Below are positions 1-9,131 of a stretch of 64,000 nucleotides of DNA, piece by piece. This stretch comes from Alkalibacillus aidingensis (GTDB lineage: Bacteria; Bacillota; Bacilli; Bacillales; Alkalibacillaceae). The notes beneath the pieces were generated by a model, which saw only the letters and a program-made list of their open reading frames with translations, did no database searches and was not told the origin of the DNA. Made by a program: the position numbers and the translations under genes. The stretch lies in the NCBI RefSeq assembly GCF_014595945.1, contig NZ_JABXWU010000002.1:248001-312000 (forward strand). Reading direction: 5' to 3'. Every line of letters begins with the position of its first letter. Within the stretch, counting starts at the first letter, position 1.

Positions 1-525
1 CAGCTCGCAGAAAAACATGGTGCGATCAAGACAAACATAGCCGACACTGAATCTGAAGCTCATCAATTACGCGAAGCTCGACGAACCGCACTATCAGCTC
101 TTGCTAGACTTAGCCCTACCACCATATTAGAAGATGCAACTGTCCCACGTTCTGAAATCGCTACTATGGTGAAAGCCATTAATGAGATTGCCAAGAAACA
201 TCGTGTCACCATTGCTACATTCGGTCACGCAGGTGATGGAAACCTACATCCTACTTGTACAACCGATGTGAGGGACAAAGATGAATGGGAGCGAGTTGAG
301 CATGCTTTTGAAGACATTTTTGCCAAAGCTATTGAACTAGGTGGCACGATTACCGGTGAACATGGCGTCGGCGAGATGAAATCCCCTTATCTAGCTTGGA
401 AAGTTGGCGAAGAGGGGTTACAGCTGATGAAACAGATCAAGAAAGCGTTTGATCCTAACAATATCATGAACCCAAGGAAAATGTTTGCCAAATCAACGCG
501 AAAAAGGGTGGTGGTTTCCTCATGA
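1..525 (+). CDS. glcD: Glycolate/2-hydroxyacid oxidase FAD subunit GlcD, C-terminal part
   Basis: The reading frame is open from the first base, so the gene begins outside the window and only the last 174 residues are seen. They match the C-terminal half of the FAD-linked oxidase family (GlcD, D-lactate dehydrogenase type): the FGHAGDGNLHP motif near visible residue 75 and the TGEHGVGEMK motif near residue 115, followed by the usual ending in which an Asp-Pro-Asn-Asn stretch precedes a short basic tail. Family members oxidise glycolate or D-lactate to the 2-oxo acid and pass electrons to an iron-sulfur subunit. The stop overlaps the glcF start in an ATGA, so the two are translationally coupled. 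Whether the main substrate is glycolate or D-lactate cannot be told from this fragment. Confidence 0.9.
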   Translation, partial: QLAEKHGAIKTNIADTESEAHQLREARRTALSALARLSPTTILEDATVPRSEIATMVKAINEIAKKHRVTIATFGHAGDGNLHPTCTTDVRDKDEWERVEHAFEDIFAKAIELGGTITGEHGVGEMKSPYLAWKVGEEGLQLMKQIKKAFDPNNIMNPRKMFAKSTRKRVVVSS

Positions 526-1829
526 CAACGGATATTCAACAAGCCTTTGAAGAACGGATTAGTGAAGATGAACTCCTAAACTGTATGCGCTGTGGCTTCT
601 GCTTACCAGCATGTCCAACCTATATTGAAACACAAGATGAAGTTCACTCACCTCGTGGGCGGATTTCCCTTATGATGGCGGTTCGAAATGGCGAAATTGA
701 AGAGGTTGAAGAAGTAGAGCATACGTTGAACGTTTGTTTAGGTTGTCGCGCATGTGAACCAGCTTGTCCAGCCGGAGTCAATTATGGACATATGCTAGAA
801 GAAGCACGGGCAATTTTCCAAGAGCATAAAGATGTCCCTTTAAAAGAGAAGGCCCTACGTAAAGCGACTTTAGAAGGCCTTTTCACCAACCCGAAAAAGA
901 TGGAACAAGCAACTAGTTTACTCGGATTCTATCAACGTTCTGGCTTGCAAAAAGTAACGCGAAAGTTAAAAGTGATGAACTTTTTCCCAGAACATATGCA
1001 ACAAATGGAACGGGTGTTACCAGAGTCTCCAAAGAAAAACGAGCGTCAAATAGCCGCTCGTTTTCCAAGCAAACAATCTGAAACTAAAGCTACCGTTGCT
1101 ATGTTTAAAGGGTGTTTAATGGATACGTTGTTTCATGAAACGAATCGCTCAACGATCGAGCTACTTAATCAAGCTGGTTGTGAGGTAGTCGTACCCGAAA
1201 CGCAGAATTGCTGTGGAGCCTTACACGGGCATAGTGGTGAAAAAGGTGGCTCCTTAGAGTTAGCCAAACAGAATATCGTTGCCTTCGAAAGTGTTGAGGC
1301 AGAATATATCATAACCAATGCGGGTGGATGTGGTGCATTTCTTCATGATTATGACCATCTGCTTAAGAATGATCTTGATTGGGCTGAACGGGCAAAAGCA
1401 TTTACCGACAAAATCGTCGACTTCTCAACGATTTTACTAGAGCACGATTTTATAAACGACCACAAATTAAGGATCGACCCACAAATCATCACATACCAGG
1501 ATTCTTGCCATTTGCGCAACGTGATGGGTGTCATCGATGCACCACGCATATTAATTCAGGCCATTGACCAAGTTCAATTCACCGAGCTAACTGGCGCAGA
1601 TCAGTGCTGTGGTTCAGCAGGGATTTATAACCTAACCCAACCGGAAATGTCAATGCAAATTCTTGATCACAAGATGGAGAAAGTTGAAACAACACAGGCA
1701 ACAACCATAGTCACGAGTAACCCGGGCTGCCTTCTACAAATGAAACTTGGGATCGAACGCGAAGGCAAAACAGACAAGATGCGTGCCGTTCATCTAGCTG
1801 ACTTGTTACTTGAAGCATTGGATGAGTAA
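522..1829 (+). CDS. glcF: Glycolate oxidase iron-sulfur subunit GlcF
   Basis: A 435-residue protein with two N-terminal 4Fe-4S motifs, CMRCGFCLPACP at residues 21-32 and CLGCRACEPACP at about 72-83, followed by two cysteine-rich CCG domains (NCCGALHGH near 229 and QCCGSAG near 363). This is the complete architecture of GlcF, which accepts electrons from the flavin subunit GlcD and delivers them to the membrane quinone pool. The start overlaps the last four bases of glcD. No membrane segment is seen, so it is expected to be cytosolic and peripherally associated. Related LutA/LutB proteins lie at 37-39 kb, so the strain has two systems for short hydroxyacids. No convincing terminator was found directly after the stop. 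Confidence 0.93.
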   Translation: MTTDIQQAFEERISEDELLNCMRCGFCLPACPTYIETQDEVHSPRGRISLMMAVRNGEIEEVEEVEHTLNVCLGCRACEPACPAGVNYGHMLEEARAIFQEHKDVPLKEKALRKATLEGLFTNPKKMEQATSLLGFYQRSGLQKVTRKLKVMNFFPEHMQQMERVLPESPKKNERQIAARFPSKQSETKATVAMFKGCLMDTLFHETNRSTIELLNQAGCEVVVPETQNCCGALHGHSGEKGGSLELAKQNIVAFESVEAEYIITNAGGCGAFLHDYDHLLKNDLDWAERAKAFTDKIVDFSTILLEHDFINDHKLRIDPQIITYQDSCHLRNVMGVIDAPRILIQAIDQVQFTELTGADQCCGSAGIYNLTQPEMSMQILDHKMEKVETTQATTIVTSNPGCLLQMKLGIEREGKTDKMRAVHLADLLLEALDE

Positions 1830-2018
1830 GGTGCCAACCAGTCATTACTTGAGAAATGGTAGAAATCCAGCGAACGGGACGATTAATTCGGCCAGCGAAG
1901 TGAGAGTGGAATTCGGGGAAAGTCGAATTATTTCAGACTTTTTTTATATTTTTTGATAGGTGGCTGGGGCGTAGCGAAGTGATATAGTTTAATGCCGAAC
2001 AATGCACTAGTAAGCGCA

Positions 2019-2125
2019 GGAAATATACTAGACTCCTGTGGGAACAGCACGTATCCGAAGACCCCACGGTGGTGTTTTTCCGCGAGGAGGTTTAGGTCGT
2101 GCCCACGGAAAGCGAAGTATATTTC
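2019..2125. repeat. Dispersed GC-rich inverted-repeat element
   Basis: The 337-bp gap between glcF and the kinase gene holds no credible gene. Inside it lies a GC-rich stretch of about 107 bp bounded by inverted ends, GGAAATATACT at 2019-2029 and AGTATATTTC at 2116-2125. Its interior (CTCCTGTGGGAACAGCACG, and GTCGTGCCCACGGAAAGCG further on) resembles a hairpin-forming repeat common in Bacillaceae genomes. A related interior is seen in the opposite orientation inside the element at 8861-9124. The function is unknown; the exact limits are by eye. Confidence 0.55.
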
Positions 2126-2166
2126 AGGGAGTATTTGCACCAACTAGAGGTTCGGTTTTACCATCG

Positions 2167-3132
2167 CTAAATCACTTTTGTCCCAACCACTTTCATCTGC
2201 TCCCTAAAATGACTAGCAGGTCGAACATTCACTTCTTTTAATGCAGCTACAACTGAACCAACTACTGGCTCTAGGTCCATCACTGTTAACAATGCACTCT
2301 CTCCTAAACGTTTCTCTAACAGTGGAAGCAAGACGTCTTGACGTTTAAATAAACCTCCAGCTAGCACAACATATTGCTTACCGTTAAAGTGATTGGTGAG
2401 CATTGTATGAATAGATTGAGCTAGGTCACTCGCAGCTTGTTCAATAATCGATCTAGCAAATTCATCGCCTTGATCATACAGGTCAAAAACGGTTTTACTT
2501 AACGAAGCGATTGTTTCTCTAGGGCTATTCGAGTTATAGACAACTGGAATGATATCTGGAACAACATCCACTCCGTAGTGCTCCTTGACCCGATTCATTA
2601 ACTGATCTGCTTCAATTTTCCCGTCACGGGTATGAAAAGCCATACGAATCGTTGCTTGACCGATCGCATAACCACTTCCCTCATCACCAAATAAGTAGCC
2701 CCACCCCCCAATTCGAGAGGATTCACCACGATCGTTAATCCCGTATGTAATCGAGCCGGTTCCAGCGATTTGAACAATACCTGGTTCACCTAAGGTTCTC
2801 GCATATAAAGCGCTAATTGCATCATTATAGACAATCACATCAAAGTCTTCACCAACATACTTCGCAAAAATCGTCTCTACCAAACTACTTTTACTAGAAT
2901 CACCCACACCCGACATTCCAGCAAACCCAATTTGGATCTGCTCGTAAGCCCCGGGTGCTTGTTTCTTTAACTCTGCTAACATGTATTGAATAGTCTGGTC
3001 TAGCTTTTCATATGAGACCGCGTTAGGATTAGTTGGTCCTACCTCTACAGACGCATAAACCTTTCCATATTCATCGGCTAAAACAGCTTGAGTTCCCGTT
3101 CCTCCTCCATCGATTCCTAAAACGATTGTCAT
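2167..3132 (-). CDS. N-acetylglucosamine/amino-sugar kinase, BadF/BadG/BcrA/BcrD ATPase family
   Basis: A 321-residue ASKHA-fold kinase. The phosphate-1 motif GIDGGGTGTQAVL is at residues 6-18, a second phosphate-binding segment AGTGSITYGI is near 125, and GGWGYLFGDEGSG near 142, all typical of N-acetylglucosamine kinases and the MurNAc/GlcNAc kinase MurK. It would phosphorylate an amino sugar in the cytosol with ATP. A clear GGAGTG site precedes the ATG. It is divergent from the MsmX-type ATPase, and the window also encodes NagZ and NamZ, which release GlcNAc and MurNAc from wall fragments, so a role in wall-sugar salvage is a reasonable inference. Whether it acts on GlcNAc, MurNAc or glucosamine is not resolved. 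Confidence 0.82.
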   Translation of the reverse strand: MTIVLGIDGGGTGTQAVLADEYGKVYASVEVGPTNPNAVSYEKLDQTIQYMLAELKKQAPGAYEQIQIGFAGMSGVGDSSKSSLVETIFAKYVGEDFDVIVYNDAISALYARTLGEPGIVQIAGTGSITYGINDRGESSRIGGWGYLFGDEGSGYAIGQATIRMAFHTRDGKIEADQLMNRVKEHYGVDVVPDIIPVVYNSNSPRETIASLSKTVFDLYDQGDEFARSIIEQAASDLAQSIHTMLTNHFNGKQYVVLAGGLFKRQDVLLPLLEKRLGESALLTVMDLEPVVGSVVAALKEVNVRPASHFREQMKVVGTKVI

Positions 3133-3225
3133 AAGACGTCACTCCATCATGTTTGTATTTATATAATTACAATAGCATATTGCACACTCTTAATCTATTA
3201 AACATGTGCACTTTTGATATATAAA

Positions 3226-3240
3226 TTGAAAGCGCTTTTA
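3226..3240. promoter_or_regulatory. CcpA cre box in front of the sugar ABC ATPase gene
   Basis: The sequence TTGAAAGCGCTTTTA is a near-perfect match to the Bacillus cre consensus. It lies just before a possible -10 element (TACAAT at 3244-3249) and about 30 bp before the start codon of the plus-strand ATPase gene. This placement suggests CcpA repression of that gene when preferred sugars are present. It could also affect the divergent kinase gene. Confidence 0.7.
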
Positions 3241-3272
3241 TGTACAATATCGATTAGAAGGGGTGGTTACGA

Positions 3273-4370
3273 ATGGCAGAATTAAAGTTAGATCATATTA
3301 ATAAAATTTATGACAAGGACGTACATGCTGTTAAGGATTTCAACTTACATATTCAAGATAAGGAGTTCATCGTGTTCGTTGGTCCATCAGGGTGTGGTAA
3401 ATCAACTACTTTAAGGATGATTGCAGGTTTAGAGGAAATCTCAAGTGGGGACTTGTTAATTGATGACAAACGCGTTAATGACATCCCACCGAAAAACCGT
3501 GACATCGCGATGGTTTTCCAGAACTACGCGCTTTACCCTCACATGACGGTTTATGATAACATCGCATTCGGACTTAAATTGCGTAAGTTTAAAAAAGACG
3601 TCATTAAAGAGAAAGTTCATGAAGCAGCCAAAATTCTTGGGCTAGAAGAATATCTCGATCGTAAACCAAAAGCTTTATCAGGTGGTCAACGTCAGCGTGT
3701 CGCACTAGGGCGTGCGATCGTTCGTGATGCCAAGGTATTCTTAATGGATGAACCATTATCCAACTTAGATGCAAAATTACGTGTACAAATGCGTACAGAA
3801 ATTCAAAAACTACACCAACGCCTACAAACCACAACGATCTACGTCACACACGACCAAACGGAAGCGATGACGATGGCAACTCGTTTAGTCGTGATGAAAG
3901 ATGGAGTCGTCCAACAAGTCGGTTCTCCAAAAGAAGTATTCGACAACCCAAATAACGTCTTTGTCGGTGGCTTTATCGGTTCACCAGCCATGAACTTCTT
4001 TAACGGAACGATCGAAGACGGATCAGTGCAGATTGCTGATGAGAAAATAGCTATTCCAGAAGGCAGAATGAAAGTATTACGCGATCAAGGCTATGTTGGT
4101 AAGGATATCATTTTAGGTGTCCGTCCTGAGGATATTCATGATGAGCCAGTGTTTATTGATTCTGCTAAAGATGCAGCATTTGATGCTGAAATTGAAGTTG
4201 CAGAATTGATGGGTTCTGAGTCATACCTATACTCCAGAATTGGCGACCAAGAGTTTATCGCACGAGTTGACGCGCGCTCAACGATTAGCCCGGGCGATCA
4301 AGTTAAACTGGCACTAGATATGAACAAAGCGCACTTCTTTGATACAGAAACGGAAGAACGGATTAAATAA
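3273..4370 (+). CDS. Sugar ABC transporter ATP-binding protein, MsmX/UgpC/MalK type
   Basis: A 365-residue CUT1-family ATPase. The Walker A motif GPSGCGKST is at residues 37-45, the Q-loop at VFQNYALYPH (81-90), the signature LSGGQ at 135-139, Walker B LMDEP at 157-161 and the switch His in YVTHDQTEAM near 191-200. A C-terminal TOBE/regulatory domain follows from about residue 235. In Bacillus this kind of ATPase (MsmX) is encoded away from permease genes and energises several oligosaccharide importers, and here too no permease or binding-protein gene is adjacent. The ribosome binding site is GGGGTGG and a cre box lies upstream. A bidirectional terminator follows at 4549-4589. The sugar cannot be inferred. 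Confidence 0.93.
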   Translation: MAELKLDHINKIYDKDVHAVKDFNLHIQDKEFIVFVGPSGCGKSTTLRMIAGLEEISSGDLLIDDKRVNDIPPKNRDIAMVFQNYALYPHMTVYDNIAFGLKLRKFKKDVIKEKVHEAAKILGLEEYLDRKPKALSGGQRQRVALGRAIVRDAKVFLMDEPLSNLDAKLRVQMRTEIQKLHQRLQTTTIYVTHDQTEAMTMATRLVVMKDGVVQQVGSPKEVFDNPNNVFVGGFIGSPAMNFFNGTIEDGSVQIADEKIAIPEGRMKVLRDQGYVGKDIILGVRPEDIHDEPVFIDSAKDAAFDAEIEVAELMGSESYLYSRIGDQEFIARVDARSTISPGDQVKLALDMNKAHFFDTETEERIK

Positions 4371-4548
4371 ACAAAATCACTAGATACGATTGAACCACTT
4401 ATCTTGTATCGTTACACCAACAAATAGTTTAAAAGCATAAGCTAAACACCTTCGATCTAGGACTTATGACCCCGTCCATGTCAAATATGACTGCATGAAA
4501 ACCGTGTGATTGCAACTAAAGCCCTCCTGAATCTATTTAAATTATATT

Positions 4549-4589
4549 AAAAAACTCAAGTTCAATTATACTTGAACTTGAGTTTTTTT
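4549..4589. terminator. Bidirectional intrinsic terminator
   Basis: A long perfect stem (AAAAAACTCAAGTTCA pairing with its complement ending GAACTTGAGTTTTTT) with a short AT loop and U-tracts on both strands. It lies between two convergent genes, the sugar ATPase gene and the ABC-2 permease gene, and can serve both. The 170 bp between the ATPase stop and the hairpin shows nothing else recognisable. Confidence 0.85.
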
Positions 4590-4595
4590 ACATCA

Positions 4596-6197
4596 TCATC
4601 CTTCTATATCCCTTGTTCGATACCCCACGAATCCTATAGTAGTCACCATAGCAGCAATAAGAGTTAACACGATCATAGGCATCCACATCATTTCATCGAC
4701 TGGAAGCTGTGGAATATGTCCAAATGGCGATAGTTTCCCAACCCAATCGGAAAATTGGAACATTTGGCCTAAGTAAAGGACGAAAAATGAATATAGAACA
4801 TACAGCCAAACAACACTTACTAACCTCGGTAAAAAACCAATTAACAAAACAGCAACACTGATCATGACCAATACGGCCGGGTAGTAAGCTATAGCCATTC
4901 CCAAAATAGTCGAAAACTCAAATGGTTCATCCATCACGAATACTGCTGCACTCCATAATCCAATTCCCGTCAACGAAACCATCACAAAAGCATTAATGAC
5001 AGAAATGATTACAAAACTCGCCATTAGTTTTGTTCGTGAAATCGATCGACTTAAGAAATGTTCAATGCGACCCTTCTTTTCTTCACCATATAATTTATTC
5101 ATTGCCATCACCGGTGGAACCGTCGCTAATAAGGCCATCACCATCATAATCATCGAGATAAACTGTTCAGTAAAGGAAAATCCTGTTTCATTTGCAAGCA
5201 ACTCCGTCATCATGTCATTACCTTCAAAGAAACTATCTAAATCACCTAATATTGATCCATAAGAGACACCAATGACCAATAAGCCGATTGCCCATGCAAT
5301 GATTCCCGTTCGCTGCAACTTTAATGCTAAACCAATTGGTGTTTGTAACAATCTTGATGCATGACTTTTACCAGGTTTAGATGGTAAAAATCCCGCTTCC
5401 AAATCTCTAATTGCATTTAAGTAATTTGCCAAGATAAATAGTATGATCGACAGTCCGAGCATTAGGAAGATGGGCCACCAGTTATTTGCGTCATAAGCTT
5501 CTGTTTTCGTAACCCATCCAAGGGGAGAGATCATACTTAAAGCCTCCTGGCTAACGTCTCCTACGCCACGAATGAGATAGGTAATAATTAATACAGCTAT
5601 CGACAGTCCCATCGTCCCTCTAGAACTATCAGAGAGCTGCGCAAACAGAGCTGTTATACCGGTAAACACGATTCCTGTCGCTCCTAAGGCAGCACCATAT
5701 AACAACGAACCTTCTAAATCGATACTTTCTATATTCAACGCGTATAATCCAAACCCAGCAATCAAAGCCAACACCACATTAACCATCACATAAACAACCA
5801 ACGTCGAATTTAAATTAGCGAGACGACCGACTGGAAGCGAGCGAATCATTTCGATCCGGCCATCTTCTTCATCTGCTCTTGTATGACGCGTGACCAACAA
5901 AATACTCATTAGCCCAACCACCACAGCTGTTAACAGCAACATTTGGTGAGCCGTCATAACCCCTAGTGTATAATTAGACAAATCAGCCGGACCTACCATC
6001 GCAATCATCGCCGGATTTTCCATGGTTTCTGCCATGACATCTCTTTCCTGTTGTGTTCCATATAGATCTTTAAAAGAAACAGGTACAATCAAGGTAAAGA
6101 AGATGATTCCAATAAACCATAAAGGAATACGAATACGATCACGTCGAATAATTAACCATGAAAGTCGTCCGGTCCCCTTTAAGTTTGTATTAGCCAT
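4596..6197 (-). CDS. ABC-2 type exporter permease, two-repeat protein
   Basis: A 533-residue integral membrane protein with about twelve hydrophobic segments arranged as two similar halves (each with a long extracytoplasmic loop after the first helix), as in large Gram-positive exporter permeases of the tetronasin/polyketide-resistance type. It starts eight bases before the end of the upstream ATPase gene, with a GGAGGAG site in front of the ATG, so the two are coupled and form one exporter. The divergent TetR gene next to the pair suggests an inducible drug or toxic-compound efflux system. The substrate is unknown. Confidence 0.8.
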   Translation of the reverse strand: MANTNLKGTGRLSWLIIRRDRIRIPLWFIGIIFFTLIVPVSFKDLYGTQQERDVMAETMENPAMIAMVGPADLSNYTLGVMTAHQMLLLTAVVVGLMSILLVTRHTRADEEDGRIEMIRSLPVGRLANLNSTLVVYVMVNVVLALIAGFGLYALNIESIDLEGSLLYGAALGATGIVFTGITALFAQLSDSSRGTMGLSIAVLIITYLIRGVGDVSQEALSMISPLGWVTKTEAYDANNWWPIFLMLGLSIILFILANYLNAIRDLEAGFLPSKPGKSHASRLLQTPIGLALKLQRTGIIAWAIGLLVIGVSYGSILGDLDSFFEGNDMMTELLANETGFSFTEQFISMIMMVMALLATVPPVMAMNKLYGEEKKGRIEHFLSRSISRTKLMASFVIISVINAFVMVSLTGIGLWSAAVFVMDEPFEFSTILGMAIAYYPAVLVMISVAVLLIGFLPRLVSVVWLYVLYSFFVLYLGQMFQFSDWVGKLSPFGHIPQLPVDEMMWMPMIVLTLIAAMVTTIGFVGYRTRDIEG

Positions 6198-7110
6198 TAG
6201 TCTCTCCTCCTGATTCTGACACTAGTTGATCCTGCCCTTCATAATGTCGCATGAATAAATCTTCTAATGTCGGTGGTGCGCTCTCCAGTTTGACAACCCC
6301 AAATTGACTAACATGCCGAATGACCGTTTCTAACTCTTCAGTGTCCACTTGAAAAGAAAGGCTTTGATTCTCACCCTCTAGATCATGAACCCCTTTCATT
6401 TCAGCTAAACCACTTATAGGCTCCTTCGTCTCTACCAATAGATTCGTGCGCGTTAAATGACGTAACTCATTTAATGACCCTGTTTCAATCATCTTACCTT
6501 CACGTATGATTCCGACGCGGTCACATAGCTTTTCGACCTCGGATAATATATGACTGGATAACAGTACACTCTTTCCTGCTTCCTTCGCTTCCATCACACA
6601 CTCTTGGAAAACTTGCTCCATTAACGGATCTAACCCAGAAGTAGGCTCATCTAAAATATATAGATCGGCATCCGAGGAAAAAGCTGAAATTAGCGCTACC
6701 TTCTGTCGATTACCTTTTGAATACGTACGACACTTCTTCGTGGGATCTAATTTAAAGCGCTCGATCAACTCTTCCCGTCTATTTTTGTTATTTCCTCCTC
6801 GTAATTTCACAAATAAATCAATCACTTCTCCACCTGTCAGATTAGGCCATAGATTTACATCCCCCGGAACGTAAGCAATGCGTTCATGAATATCTACAGC
6901 ATCATCCCAGACATCTTTACCAAAGATCTTTGCTTCACCTTCAGTCGCTTTTAAAATGCCCAATAACACTCGGATCGTTGTCGACTTACCTGCACCATTC
7001 GGGCCGATAAAACCAAACACTTCCCCTTTATTGACTTCTAAGTTAACCCCATCTAATGCCGTAAACTTTCCGAACCTCTTTGTCACATTCGTCGCTTTTA
7101 ACACGGACAT
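6190..7110 (-). CDS. ABC exporter ATP-binding protein
   Basis: A 306-residue single-domain ATPase with Walker A GPNGAGKST at residues 36-44, a signature-like YSKGNRQKV near 134, Walker B LYILDEPTSGLDP near 150-162 and the switch His in LLSSHILSEVE near 184. The sequence is closest in style to CcmA/DrrA-like subunits, which have a short C-terminal extension. It pairs with the permease encoded just downstream. The signature has K in place of the usual G (SKGN), a variation seen in this exporter group. It is transcribed away from the TetR gene, which probably controls it. Confidence 0.88.
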   Translation of the reverse strand: MSVLKATNVTKRFGKFTALDGVNLEVNKGEVFGFIGPNGAGKSTTIRVLLGILKATEGEAKIFGKDVWDDAVDIHERIAYVPGDVNLWPNLTGGEVIDLFVKLRGGNNKNRREELIERFKLDPTKKCRTYSKGNRQKVALISAFSSDADLYILDEPTSGLDPLMEQVFQECVMEAKEAGKSVLLSSHILSEVEKLCDRVGIIREGKMIETGSLNELRHLTRTNLLVETKEPISGLAEMKGVHDLEGENQSLSFQVDTEELETVIRHVSQFGVVKLESAPPTLEDLFMRHYEGQDQLVSESGGETNG

Positions 7111-7142
7111 ATGATCCTCCCCCTAAACAGAGAATTTAGTTT

Positions 7143-7168
7143 TGAAATATTTTAATCTATATATTTCA
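7143..7168. promoter_or_regulatory. Candidate TetR operator between the exporter and its regulator
   Basis: The inverted repeat TGAAATA (7143-7149) and TATTTCA (7162-7168) sits in the 150-bp AT-rich divergent region between the exporter ATPase gene and the tetR gene. Part of it (TATTTTAATC) recurs in opposite orientation just before the tetR start. This is where an autoregulated TetR repressor would be expected to bind; the call rests only on symmetry and position. Confidence 0.35.
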
Positions 7169-7266
7169 TATTATACAAAACACTACCTAACAGCAATACC
7201 CTTTTTTGAACTTTTTTAATTGTTTTATTTCAAAAATTTGATTAAAATAAATCTGAGGTGAATATC

Positions 7267-7851
7267 ATGGATGGGTTTCAAAGGCGTAGAGAACAAAAGA
7301 AAAACAATATACTTAATGCAGCATTAGCCTTATTTAAAGAATATGGTGTACAAAAGGTGTCCATTTCTGAAATTGCAACAAAAGCCAATGTTTCACAAGT
7401 GACCATCTATAATTACTTTGAAAGTAAAAACAATCTGATACATGAGGTTTTTAAATACTATGTTGATCAGTCCTGGTTAGAAGTTGTAGAAATTCTTGAT
7501 AGTGACATGAATTATCACGATAAGATTAAACAATTAATCTTTAACAAAAAAGAAGCAGCCGATAACATTCACGAAGATTTCTACAACTATTTCATGAAGG
7601 AATACTCACAAGGAACGAACTATATCGAAGAGTTTTACCAAGAACGAGGTATCCCCCGACTGATGGAATTCTTTAATGAAGGAAGAGCGAAGGGATATGT
7701 TAACCAGAATGTTTCCAATGAAGCGATCTTATTTTATATGCAAATGTTAAGAGAATATATGCAAAAAGAGGATGTCTATAAACAGATCCTTCCATTGACA
7801 GAGGATATCACCAATTTATTGTTTTATGGGATTGTTGGGAAAAAAGATTAA
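7267..7851 (+). CDS. TetR/AcrR family transcriptional regulator
   Basis: A 194-residue regulator with an N-terminal TetR helix-turn-helix: ILNAALALFKEYGVQKVSIS followed by EIATKANVSQVTIYNYFESK at about residues 14-54. The C-terminal ligand domain is not family-specific. The ATG at 7267 is preferred because the AGGTGA ribosome binding site lies at a good distance before it; an in-frame GTG at 7258 is part of that site. It is divergent from the ABC-2 exporter pair and is inferred to repress it. Confidence 0.88.
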   Translation: MDGFQRRREQKKNNILNAALALFKEYGVQKVSISEIATKANVSQVTIYNYFESKNNLIHEVFKYYVDQSWLEVVEILDSDMNYHDKIKQLIFNKKEAADNIHEDFYNYFMKEYSQGTNYIEEFYQERGIPRLMEFFNEGRAKGYVNQNVSNEAILFYMQMLREYMQKEDVYKQILPLTEDITNLLFYGIVGKKD

Positions 7852-7975
7852 GCAGTACTCGAAAGCTCATATGTTACAAATCATGAATACCATCATAGCT
7901 TAGAGAGATGCATCTGAAGAGGTAATACCATTTGAACCCAGATCCGTGCTCCGAGGGGTAACGTCGATGCTCTCT

Positions 7976-8079
7976 TGACTGTTTTGAGTCACTTTCCTCA
8001 CGAAAACCGTCTTGAGAGCTATTCTCTTAACCGTTTTGAGTCACTTTCCCCATGAAATCTGTCTTGACAAGCACTCTCC
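7976..8079 (+). repeat. Two-copy imperfect 52-bp direct repeat
   Basis: Two head-to-tail 52-bp units begin at 7976 and 8028. They share GTTTTGAGTCACTTTCC and GTCTTGA blocks and differ by scattered substitutions. They lie in the 467-bp gap between tetR and doxX, which otherwise shows no gene, terminator or promoter that I can support apart from the RBS of doxX. Confidence 0.55.
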
Positions 8080-8318
8080 AGCCCGACTTGAACCTATTTT
8101 CGAATTAAGTATTTGCCCAAAACACTTTTGTCCTCCCTTGTTGTTAATCGCCCCCCCTATTCATAGGTTAAATCCTGATATTTGTATTATTTGTGAAGTC
8201 TATAGACAACCTTTAGTAAACACGTTACAATAAGATTGTGAAATGATTCACAAACTTTCTTTCACAAGTCGCGACAAGTCATTTACTAACTTCAGATACC
8301 TAACAAGGGGGAACTAAA

Positions 8319-8843
8319 ATGTTTAGTCAATTCTTACGCACGAACAAAGTAGCAGCGGGAATTTTAACATTCTTACGATTATATTTAGGTTGGATGTGGT
8401 TATCTGCAGGTATTGGCAAGGTCATGGGTGACTTTAACGCAGGTGGCTATTTAAACGGCGCACTTGCTAATCCTGTTATGCAAGAAGAACAATTAGTCTA
8501 CCCTACTTATGTAGCTTTCATAGAGAGATTTGCTTTACCAAATACAGAATTATTTAGTTTTATGGTCGCTTGGGGAGAGGTTCTAGTTGGTTTGGGTCTT
8601 ATGTTAGGAATATTAACTAATATGGCCGCATTTTTTGGAGTGGTGATGAATTTTGCTTTTATGTTTGCTGGAACGATTTCAACTAATCCTTTGATGGTCA
8701 TGATTGCCATATTCATCTTAGTAGCAGGTGCAAATGCTGGGCGCTTTGGTGGTGACCGTTGGGTGTTACCTTATCTAAAACAAGCCTTATTCACTAAAGA
8801 CAAAAATAGCACTGTCACAAACAAGAAGTTAAATGTCGCTTAA
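8319..8843 (+). CDS. DoxX family membrane protein
   Basis: A 174-residue protein with four hydrophobic segments and the family signature LRLYLGWMWLSAGIGK in the first, followed by a GGYLNGAL stretch. DoxX proteins are small quinone-related or redox-associated membrane proteins of uncertain biochemical role. A GGGGG ribosome binding site precedes the ATG. It stands alone: a MITE-like element lies only 17 bp after the stop. Confidence 0.85.
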   Translation: MFSQFLRTNKVAAGILTFLRLYLGWMWLSAGIGKVMGDFNAGGYLNGALANPVMQEEQLVYPTYVAFIERFALPNTELFSFMVAWGEVLVGLGLMLGILTNMAAFFGVVMNFAFMFAGTISTNPLMVMIAIFILVAGANAGRFGGDRWVLPYLKQALFTKDKNSTVTNKKLNVA

Positions 8844-8860
8844 ACAGATCTTATTATATA

Positions 8861-9124
8861 GGCTCTGTTAAAGTCCGTTGTTGTTATGGTGATTCACTTC
8901 CGGTGGACGCTTTCCGTGGGCACGGCTTCAGCTAACTTGGGAAGAAAAGCGTTTCCCAAGTGGATCTTCAGCTCGTGCTGTTCCCGCGACGCACAGGACG
9001 TGCTAGTGTCGGTGATGCCACAGGACGTGGCGTTTTCACCGACCTGGAGTCGCCACCTTCGCTCCCACCATACAACAACTAAGCGAAAATCTTCTTATTA
9101 TCAACACTAAGCTTTAACAGAGCC
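8861..9124. mobile_element. MITE-like element with 13-bp inverted ends and 8-bp target duplication
   Basis: A 264-bp element with perfect 13-bp terminal inverted repeats, GGCTCTGTTAAAG at 8861-8873 and its complement at 9112-9124, and a second inverted block inside (GTTGTTGTTATGG and CCATACAACAAC). It is flanked by an exact 8-bp direct repeat ATTATATA (8853-8860 and 9125-9132), a target-site duplication. No transposase is encoded. The end sequence and duplication length recall IS6-family elements, so it is probably mobilised in trans. Its GC-rich core resembles the dispersed repeat at 2019-2125. A second, more degraded copy lies at 24189-24375. Confidence 0.8.
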
Positions 9125-9131
9125 ATTATAT

